NCBI GenBank assembly: GCA_025997275.1
Contig: BNUJ01000020.1
Span: 1-18,474, forward strand
From: Deferribacterales bacterium
Lineage (GTDB): Bacteria > Chrysiogenota > Deferribacteres > Deferribacterales > JAISNW01
Length of the DNA stretch: 18,474 bases
Direction: 5' to 3'
The position numbers and the translations under genes were made by a program. Shown piece by piece: positions 12,653 through 18,474 of the stretch (the first letter of the stretch is position 1; each line of letters starts with the position of its first letter). A model generated the notes under the pieces. The model searched no databases and was not told where the DNA came from. It worked only from the letters and a program-made list of their open reading frames with translations.

Positions 12653-14929
12653 ATGTACGCAACACTTAAACGTTTTGGTCTGTTATTCTTAATTTTAGCA
12701 CTATTTGCTGAAGTTTCTCTTGCCGCTAGGGTAGAGAGGGTTGCTATCTCTGGCAATAAGCGTATACCCGATGACAGGATTACCCCGTATCTCATAAAAA
12801 CAGGCTCCGAGTTCAACCCAGACGAGGTGGCAAAGACCATAGAACAGCTCCACAAAACGGGCTATTTCATTGAGGTATCAATAGATGCCGCAGTTGTCAA
12901 CAATAGATTCACTGTCACCTATATAGTGCGTGAAATGCCGCTGATAGCGGACATCCGCCTGACTGGTAGCAAAAAATATTCGCAGGACAAGCTACTAGAA
13001 ACCGTCACCGTTAAAAAGGGGGAGCCGTTAAACCTGCTACTGTTAGGCTCTAGTATAAAAGCACTACAAGATATTTATGAAAAGGACGAATATTACAACG
13101 TTAAAATCACTCACGAGCTGGAATATACCAGTGTCACAAGCGTTAACATAGTTTTTGATGTGGTTGAGGGCAAGCGTGCTCGTATCTATAATATATGGTT
13201 CTACGGCAATGAAAACTACAGCACAGAAAAGCTGAAAGAGCAGATGATGACTAAAGAGAAAGACTTTTGGTCTATTATGAACTCTAGCGGTATGCTGATG
13301 AAAGATATTACAGAGATTGATAGGGAGCGTGTCCGCCAGTTTTACATGTCAGAGGGCTATGCTAATGTTGACGTAGGCGAGGCGCATGTGGAGTTTCAGC
13401 CCGACCGCCCCGACAGAATGAACTATCTTATCCGCGTGAGGGAGGGGATTCGCTACAAAGTATCGCTTGTTGACTATTCGGACACGTTGAAACTATTTGA
13501 GCGTGACGATTACGACAATGCGACAAAACTGCGCACAGGGGATTATTTCAACATAACACAGTTTCGCAGAGATATGGCATCAATCGTTGATATGTATTCT
13601 GACATAGGCTATGCAAAGGCAAATGTAGTGCCTGACGTGCGGTTCAACGACCAAGCGCAGACTGTTGACATATTGCTAAATGTGGAGGAAGGACCGCTAG
13701 TCAGCATTAACCGCATAGAGTTCACTGGCAACGAAAAGACGCGCGACAATGTGCTACGGCGTGAGTTTGACATCTACGAGGGCGACCTATACAGTGGCAA
13801 GTTGCTACGTGAAGCCCAACGCAACGTTATGGCAAATGGGTTTTACGAGGATATACGCCTTGCGGAGCGTAGCGTAGATGAAACGCATACCGATATAAAC
13901 GCAAATGTTAAAGAGGCGCAGGACGGCTCTATTAGCGTAACAGCCGCATATTCTACGCAGGAGTCGTGGATAGGGCGGATGGAGTTCTCGCAGGCTAACT
14001 TGTTTGGTTACGGCACATCGCTGAAACTATATGCGGAATACACTAGCTACACAAAACGCAGAGACTATCAGGTTAGCTATACAGACCCATGGGTGTTCAA
14101 TAGACCATACTCAGCGGGCATTGACTTATATTCGCGTGAGGTGTCATACACCGAATACGTGCGTCGTGCTAATGGTGTTGCGTTGCGGTTAGGACATCAA
14201 CCCATTAAACGGCGGTTGTTCATGAACTATGCGTTTGCCTATGACAATGTGAATATTTACAATATAGCCGACAATGTAACGCACTACATCAGCGACCAGA
14301 AAGGGATAACGGAGACGATATCGTTCACGCCGTCTATTACCTATGCAAATCTAAACAATAACATAGACCCAAGCGATGGGTTCAAGGCGACTGCGCGGCT
14401 AAAATACGCTGGTATATTTGATATGGGCGATGCTGACTATCTGAAAGGGATACTTGAAATGTCTTACTACCATCCGTTGCCTGCGCGGTTTGTGTTTACG
14501 TTGCATGGCGAGGGTGGACAGTTATGGAACATCGCCCAGAGTGGCGGCAATCACCCTATACCTATTGACGAACGGTTCTATCTAGGGGGGATGTATTCGG
14601 TGCGTGGCTTTCAAACGCGTGAAATCAGTCCGAAGGACTCCAACGGCTATGTGTATGGTGGCAATAAATACTATCAAGGCAATATTGAGCTGTGGCGACC
14701 AGTGTTTGAGGAAAACATAAGCATACGTCTAGTAGGTTTCTTTGATATGGGGCAGGTTTTTGATGACGGCATATCGTTCGGCTCTACCAAGCCACGTATG
14801 TCGGCGGGTGGCGGCATACGGATGTTCACCCCAGTAGGACTACTACGCTTTGAAATAGGCTATAAACTAGACAGAAAGAAAGACGAGGAACGCTCAAGGA
14901 TAGAGTTCTCCATTGGGTCTAAGTTCTAG
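12653..14929 (+). CDS. bamA: Outer-membrane protein assembly factor BamA
   Basis: Inserts beta-barrel proteins into the outer membrane. 758 residues from ATG 12653: a signal peptide (KRFGLLFLILALFAEVSLAA, cleaved after about residue 24-25), five POTRA domains to about residue 410, then a 16-strand barrel of the Omp85 family. The L6 loop motif VRGF is at 650-653 and the protein ends with Phe, the normal barrel C-terminus. I chose ATG 12653 because the longer ORF from TTG 12614 lies over the promoter and would spoil the signal peptide. No Shine-Dalgarno is present. It stands alone here, without the usual ompH/lpxD neighbours, converging on metA with a 27-bp gap. It proves a diderm host. Confidence 0.96.
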   Translation: MYATLKRFGLLFLILALFAEVSLAARVERVAISGNKRIPDDRITPYLIKTGSEFNPDEVAKTIEQLHKTGYFIEVSIDAAVVNNRFTVTYIVREMPLIADIRLTGSKKYSQDKLLETVTVKKGEPLNLLLLGSSIKALQDIYEKDEYYNVKITHELEYTSVTSVNIVFDVVEGKRARIYNIWFYGNENYSTEKLKEQMMTKEKDFWSIMNSSGMLMKDITEIDRERVRQFYMSEGYANVDVGEAHVEFQPDRPDRMNYLIRVREGIRYKVSLVDYSDTLKLFERDDYDNATKLRTGDYFNITQFRRDMASIVDMYSDIGYAKANVVPDVRFNDQAQTVDILLNVEEGPLVSINRIEFTGNEKTRDNVLRREFDIYEGDLYSGKLLREAQRNVMANGFYEDIRLAERSVDETHTDINANVKEAQDGSISVTAAYSTQESWIGRMEFSQANLFGYGTSLKLYAEYTSYTKRRDYQVSYTDPWVFNRPYSAGIDLYSREVSYTEYVRRANGVALRLGHQPIKRRLFMNYAFAYDNVNIYNIADNVTHYISDQKGITETISFTPSITYANLNNNIDPSDGFKATARLKYAGIFDMGDADYLKGILEMSYYHPLPARFVFTLHGEGGQLWNIAQSGGNHPIPIDERFYLGGMYSVRGFQTREISPKDSNGYVYGGNKYYQGNIELWRPVFEENISIRLVGFFDMGQVFDDGISFGSTKPRMSAGGGIRMFTPVGLLRFEIGYKLDRKKDEERSRIEFSIGSKF

Positions 14930-14956
14930 GTTGCAAATACTTATCATTGTCCATTG

Positions 14957-15877
14957 CTATATCCTATCTAGTTCGTAGGGTGTATCTTGATATACGTAGA
15001 AGTTTAGCCAGTTTGAGTAGAATAGGCTAGCGTGTGCGCGCCACCGCACCACTGGTGGCAGTGCGGGATTGTTCTGCGGGTAGTAGTTCAGTGGGGGGTC
15101 TATTGTTAGCCCTTTGTCTATATCTCGCCTATATTCTTCGCCAAGCGTGCAGGCGTCATACTCCATGTGCCCTAATACAAACAGTTGACGGCGATTCACG
15201 TCTTTAAGGATGCCAATATTCGCATCAGGATTGTTAAAATCGGCAATGATTTTCAGGTTAGGGTTAGCCGAAATATCCTCTTTCAACACATTGGCATAGC
15301 GTGAGTGTGGCATATAGAACTTGTCGTCAAACCCGCGAAATATCGGGTTGCGGCATTCAAGAACACGATGTTCATACACCCCAAACAGCTTCTCTTTAAG
15401 TGTATGTTTTTCTATCCCAAAATGGTGATACAAGCCTGCCACAGCTCCCCAGCATATATATACGGTTGAGAAGACGTTCGTCTGGCTATAGTCCATAATC
15501 TCCGTAAGCTCTTTCCAGTATTCAATCTCTTCAAATCGCAAAGTGCCGACTGGTGCACCTGTGATAATCATACCGTCAAACTTTTTGTTGCGCACATCAT
15601 CAAAAGTTGTGTAAAATCGCTTTAAGTGTGCAATCGGCGCATGCTTAGGCGCACTCCTAATGGCAGATATGAGCGTGATGTTGACCTGTAGCGGGGAATT
15701 GCTCAACAGACGCAATAGTTGTAACTCAGTCGTTATAGTAGTGGGCATCAGGTTGACTATGACAATCTCTAGTGGGCGTATATCCTGTGCGATGGCGCGC
15801 TCTTCCGTCATTACGAATACGTTTTCCCCCTCTAGGGCAGAACGTGCGGGCAAACTCAGCGGTATATTGATTGGCAT
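14957..15877 (-). CDS. metA: Homoserine O-acyltransferase MetA, probably succinyl-type
   Basis: Activates the homoserine hydroxyl for methionine synthesis. 306 residues, normal length. Catalytic Cys142 in YICWGAVAG; His237 and Glu239 in LGHMEYD, which is normally HPEYD, so Pro is replaced by Met. Residue 111, which sets acyl-CoA choice in this family (Glu for acetyl-CoA, Gly for succinyl-CoA), is Gly here (TGAPVG111), pointing to O-succinylhomoserine as product. ATG 15877 is 2 nt after the metC stop, in one operon with metC and metI. Confidence 0.95.
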   Translation of the reverse strand: MPINIPLSLPARSALEGENVFVMTEERAIAQDIRPLEIVIVNLMPTTITTELQLLRLLSNSPLQVNITLISAIRSAPKHAPIAHLKRFYTTFDDVRNKKFDGMIITGAPVGTLRFEEIEYWKELTEIMDYSQTNVFSTVYICWGAVAGLYHHFGIEKHTLKEKLFGVYEHRVLECRNPIFRGFDDKFYMPHSRYANVLKEDISANPNLKIIADFNNPDANIGILKDVNRRQLFVLGHMEYDACTLGEEYRRDIDKGLTIDPPLNYYPQNNPALPPVVRWRAHASLFYSNWLNFYVYQDTPYELDRI

Positions 15878-15879
15878 AG

Positions 15880-17031
15880 CTAATTTTTGCTCGCTTTAAG
15901 GGCATCTTTGATGTCAGCAATCAAATCAGCAGGCTCTTCCAGTCCGATAGACAGGCGCATAAACCGCTCTGTTATCCCGCGCCGCTCTCGCTCATCAGCG
16001 GGCATCGTGTTGTGCGACATCTTGCACGGGTAGCTGAGTATCGTTTCTACGCCACCAAGCGACACAGCAATTATCGGTATTTTAATAGCTTCAAAGAATT
16101 TCGTAGGCTCAATATTATCGTCAAGTGTGAACGACATCACTGCTCCTGCACCCCTTGCCTGTTTGCGGTGGACTTCGTAGCCCTGATGACTTTCTAACCC
16201 CGGATAATAGACTTTCTTTATCCCTTGTGTCTTGCTTAAAGCTTCCGCTACAATCTGCGCTCCGAGCTGACTTTGTTTCATTCGCACTGCAAGCGTCTTA
16301 ATGCCTCGTAGCAATAGCCAAGATGAGTTCGGGTCTAGCACTGCACCGAACGCTACCTGCACGTTTGAGACTTGTGCCCCTATCGCTTTATCACGAGTCA
16401 CCACCACGCCAGCAAGCACATCGCTATGTCCGCCTAAAAACTTTGTTGCGCTATGGATAACTATATCAAAATCATAATCAAACGGCTTTTGCAGATATGG
16501 GCTAGAGAAGGTATTGTCTATAATAGTCGTTAGTTTATGCTTTTTAGCAATATTAGCAACGGCAGACAAGTCTGTGATACATAGAAACGGATTTGAGGGC
16601 GTCTCTACATAGATAGCCACCGTGTCTTTAGTGATAGCTTTTTCAATATTAGCAGGGTTTGTCATATCAACAAATGTGGATTTCAGCCCCCAGCGGACGA
16701 ATAATTCGGTCAACAAGCTGAACGTCCCGCCGTATATATCGTCTGGGGCGATGATGTGGTCACCATGTTTGAATGTCATAAAGACCGATGCTATTGCCGC
16801 CACACCAGACGAGAATGCAAAACCGCGCGTCCCCCCCTCTAGCTTGGCAATAACCTTTTCTAATGTGTCCCTAGTAGGACTATTTGTGCGGCTATACCGA
16901 TAACTCGGCGGATTAGACGGGTTCGGCTGATGATAAGTGGACGCATGAAAGATTGGCACAGAGGACGCACCCAAAAACCGCTCATCGCCTAAATCGGCAT
17001 GAATAATATCAGTATCGTTGAACTTACCCAC
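15880..17031 (-). CDS. metC: Cystathionine beta-lyase (Cys/Met PLP family)
   Basis: 383-residue PLP enzyme of the trans-sulfuration family, expected to split cystathionine to homocysteine, pyruvate and ammonia. The PLP lysine is in SATKFLGGHSDVLAG; the Y-R-Y-S-R-T motif and the aspartate in IIDNTFSSPYLQ are present. GTG 17031 is preceded by GGAGGTG at a good distance. Second gene of metI-metC-metA, the same metI-metC order as Bacillus. Close similarity within this family means a cystathionine gamma-lyase or O-acylhomoserine sulfhydrylase role cannot be excluded; the call leans on the operon partner. Confidence 0.82.
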   Translation of the reverse strand: MGKFNDTDIIHADLGDERFLGASSVPIFHASTYHQPNPSNPPSYRYSRTNSPTRDTLEKVIAKLEGGTRGFAFSSGVAAIASVFMTFKHGDHIIAPDDIYGGTFSLLTELFVRWGLKSTFVDMTNPANIEKAITKDTVAIYVETPSNPFLCITDLSAVANIAKKHKLTTIIDNTFSSPYLQKPFDYDFDIVIHSATKFLGGHSDVLAGVVVTRDKAIGAQVSNVQVAFGAVLDPNSSWLLLRGIKTLAVRMKQSQLGAQIVAEALSKTQGIKKVYYPGLESHQGYEVHRKQARGAGAVMSFTLDDNIEPTKFFEAIKIPIIAVSLGGVETILSYPCKMSHNTMPADERERRGITERFMRLSIGLEEPADLIADIKDALKASKN

Positions 17032-17060
17032 GACTACACCTCCAAGTGTATTTAATATGT

Positions 17061-18191
17061 TTATAATACATTTTTTAAGTCAGTTATTAAATCGTCCACA
17101 TTCTCAACGCCAACGGACAAACGCAACAGTCTATCGTTTATTCCAAGTCGTTCAAGTATATTAGCATCAATGGATGAATGTGTCTGCGTGAGCGGATAGG
17201 TAATGAGCGACTCTACCCCGCCAAGACTTTCGGCAAAAGTCCATACTTTCACACTTCTGAGTATATCAGCAACTCGCTCACTGCTTTTTAGCCAGAATGA
17301 CAACATCGCACCAAATCCAGCAGACTGCGATTTCAATCGCTCGTAAAATGGACTATCCGCAAGCCCAGGGTAGTTCACCTGCTCCACAGCTGGGTGTTCA
17401 GCTAGAAACTGCGCTATTTTAATGGCGTTCTCACTCTGCTTGCTAAGGCGAACGCTCAATGTTTTGAGGCTACGGAGCAATAACCACGCATCAAACGGAG
17501 CGAGCACAGCCCCCACAGCATTTTGTGTGAACTGGATACGCTCTGCTAGCACGCTATCTTTCACTGCAACTGCGCCAGCCAGCACATCGTTATGACCCGA
17601 CAGGTATTTTGTGGCACTATACACGGCAATATCTGCACCATAGTCAAACACACGTATATTTAGCGGGGTGAGGAAAGTATTGTCCACTATCAGCAACGCC
17701 CCCGCCTTTTTAGCAAGTGCCGATATATAGCGAATGTCAGCCACCTTTAACAGTGGATTAGTAGGCATCTCTACAAACACAGCCGTTGCACCACCCTTAA
17801 ACGCCTTGTCTACTGCATCGTTATCGCTGGTGTCAATATATAGCACGTCAAAATCGTAGCTCTTATATGTTTGGTTCAGCAGTCTGAATGTGCCACCGTA
17901 TAGGTCTTCTGATATGATTATCTTGTCTTTTGGTTTCAGCAGGCGAAAAATGGTATCCACAGCCGCCATACCAGAGCTGAAAGTGTATGCGTAGTCCACA
18001 CCCTCAATACGGGCGAGCGTCTGTTCCAGTGCTTGCCTAGTGGGGGATAGGGTGCGGGAGTAGCTAAAATCTCCCTCGTAGCCTAAGTATGGGTGTTTGT
18101 AGGCGGTCGCTTGATATATTGGGGTGCTAATTGCACCTGTAAGCCTGTCCCATTGAGAACCTGCGTGTGATAGAATAGTTTCAATGTCCAT
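17061..18191 (-). CDS. metI: Cystathionine gamma-synthase / O-acylhomoserine thiolyase
   Basis: 376 residues from ATG 18191. PLP enzyme that joins the acyl-homoserine made by MetA to cysteine (cystathionine) or sulfide (homocysteine). PLP lysine in SATKYLSGHNDVLAG; FSYSRTLSPTR and IVDNTFLTP are family motifs. The longer frame from 18275 is rejected because the promoter (18225-18253) lies within it and the extension does not look like the family N-terminus; MDIETILSHAG does. First gene of the methionine operon, 29 nt before metC. No SAM riboswitch fits in the roughly 30-nt leader. Confidence 0.85.
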   Translation of the reverse strand: MDIETILSHAGSQWDRLTGAISTPIYQATAYKHPYLGYEGDFSYSRTLSPTRQALEQTLARIEGVDYAYTFSSGMAAVDTIFRLLKPKDKIIISEDLYGGTFRLLNQTYKSYDFDVLYIDTSDNDAVDKAFKGGATAVFVEMPTNPLLKVADIRYISALAKKAGALLIVDNTFLTPLNIRVFDYGADIAVYSATKYLSGHNDVLAGAVAVKDSVLAERIQFTQNAVGAVLAPFDAWLLLRSLKTLSVRLSKQSENAIKIAQFLAEHPAVEQVNYPGLADSPFYERLKSQSAGFGAMLSFWLKSSERVADILRSVKVWTFAESLGGVESLITYPLTQTHSSIDANILERLGINDRLLRLSVGVENVDDLITDLKNVL

Positions 18192-18224
18192 GGTCTGAGC
18201 CTGCCTATATAAATTATTCCGATA

Positions 18225-18253
18225 AGAATAAACGAATATTAGGCGGGTGTCAA
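18225..18253 (-). promoter_or_regulatory. metI-metC-metA operon promoter
   Basis: On the minus strand, TTGACA (18253-18248), 17-nt spacer, TATTCT (18230-18225). Start near 18218, leaving a leader of about 27 nt before ATG 18191. This position fixes the metI start. Confidence 0.78.
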
Positions 18254-18321
18254 CGCTACGTATTTTCATTAGCATTTTAGACTGAAGGAACGGGTAAGCT
18301 CAAACATATTATATAATTTAT

Positions 18322-18345
18322 TAAGGATAAAATCTAAGGATAAAA
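18322..18345. repeat. 11-bp direct repeat upstream of the last gene
   Basis: TAAGGATAAAA twice (18322-18332 and 18335-18345), 13 bp apart, in an AT-rich stretch between two divergent genes. It could be a regulator site or chance. The rest of 18254-18369 shows nothing else clear; a TATAAT at 18312-18317 is too far from ATG 18370 to assign. Confidence 0.4.
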
Positions 18346-18369
18346 CTTGTAACTTTTTGCTTGCAATTT

Positions 18370-18474
18370 ATGAAAGTTAGCGTTATTCTGCTGTGTTGCT
18401 TTATCTTCATAAGCGAGGTTGTTAGTTATGCGCTCATTAAAGTTGCTCCATGTCTGCCCCTCCCCCCATTTAAT
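18370..18474 (+). CDS. N-terminal part of a secreted or membrane protein (runs off the window)
   Basis: ATG 18370 opens a frame of 35 codons with no stop before the window ends. It begins with a Lys and a hydrophobic stretch (KVSVILLCCFIFISEVVSYA) that looks like a signal peptide or membrane anchor; a Cys-Pro-rich segment follows. No Shine-Dalgarno is visible. Divergent from metI. Too short to name. Confidence 0.45.
   Translation, partial: MKVSVILLCCFIFISEVVSYALIKVAPCLPLPPFN

Noticed and set aside
18192..18275. N-terminal extension of metI
   Set aside because: It contains the operon promoter and does not resemble the family N-terminus.
1..18474. CRISPR array, tRNA, rRNA, transposase or integrase
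   Set aside because: No regularly spaced repeats, tRNA-like cloverleaf, rRNA segment or recombinase motif was seen on either strand.

Overview
The window comes from a motile, diderm (outer-membrane) bacterium of moderate to low GC. The diderm call rests on a complete bamA with signal peptide; motility rests on motA-motB. The MotB membrane segment, the PyrK-PyrDB pair and the metI-metC-metA set look Firmicutes-like, so the lineage is unusual or heavily mixed and I do not assign a phylum. Most core genes are on the minus strand; strong sigma70-type promoters (TTGACA, 17-18 nt, TATAAT-like) can be read directly.

Layout. 37-2131: a type II restriction-modification module (D12-class adenine methylase, then an endonuclease-like protein) and an unrecognised 85-codon ORF on the other strand. 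2126-4145: a near-consensus promoter and trpB-trpA, followed by a 21-codon ORF with a perfect Shine-Dalgarno and an 83-residue small protein ending at a probable terminator. 4605-8367 (minus): der, motA and motB, then a 5'-truncated RecG-like/AlbA-type regulator. 8380-9880 (minus): a C-terminal gene remnant, a Bro-N/DinD-like gene, a HigA-type antitoxin and a truncated HigB-type toxin. 9949-12590 (minus): a Sel1-repeat protein, a 183-bp hairpin-rich intergenic stretch, and pyrK-pyrD. 12614-14929 (plus): bamA. 14957-18253 (minus): a methionine operon metI-metC-metA with its own promoter. 18370-end (plus): the start of a secreted or membrane protein.

How it fits together. Core biosynthesis (tryptophan last step, pyrimidine dihydroorotate oxidation, methionine by transsulfuration), ribosome assembly (Der), flagellar stator and outer-membrane assembly form the backbone. 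Accessory defence, stress and regulatory genes sit in the gaps. The most striking point is that two accessory genes (RecG-like and DinD-like) each lie between imperfect direct repeats (38 bp with 34 matches; 45 bp with 43 matches). In both cases the repeat covers the end of a coding sequence, and the passenger's start codon lies inside one copy. This suggests a shared way of inserting ORF-sized DNA at gene 3' ends. Several promoters (bamA, pyrK, DinD-like gene) place the -10 box so close to the start codon that leaderless mRNAs are likely.
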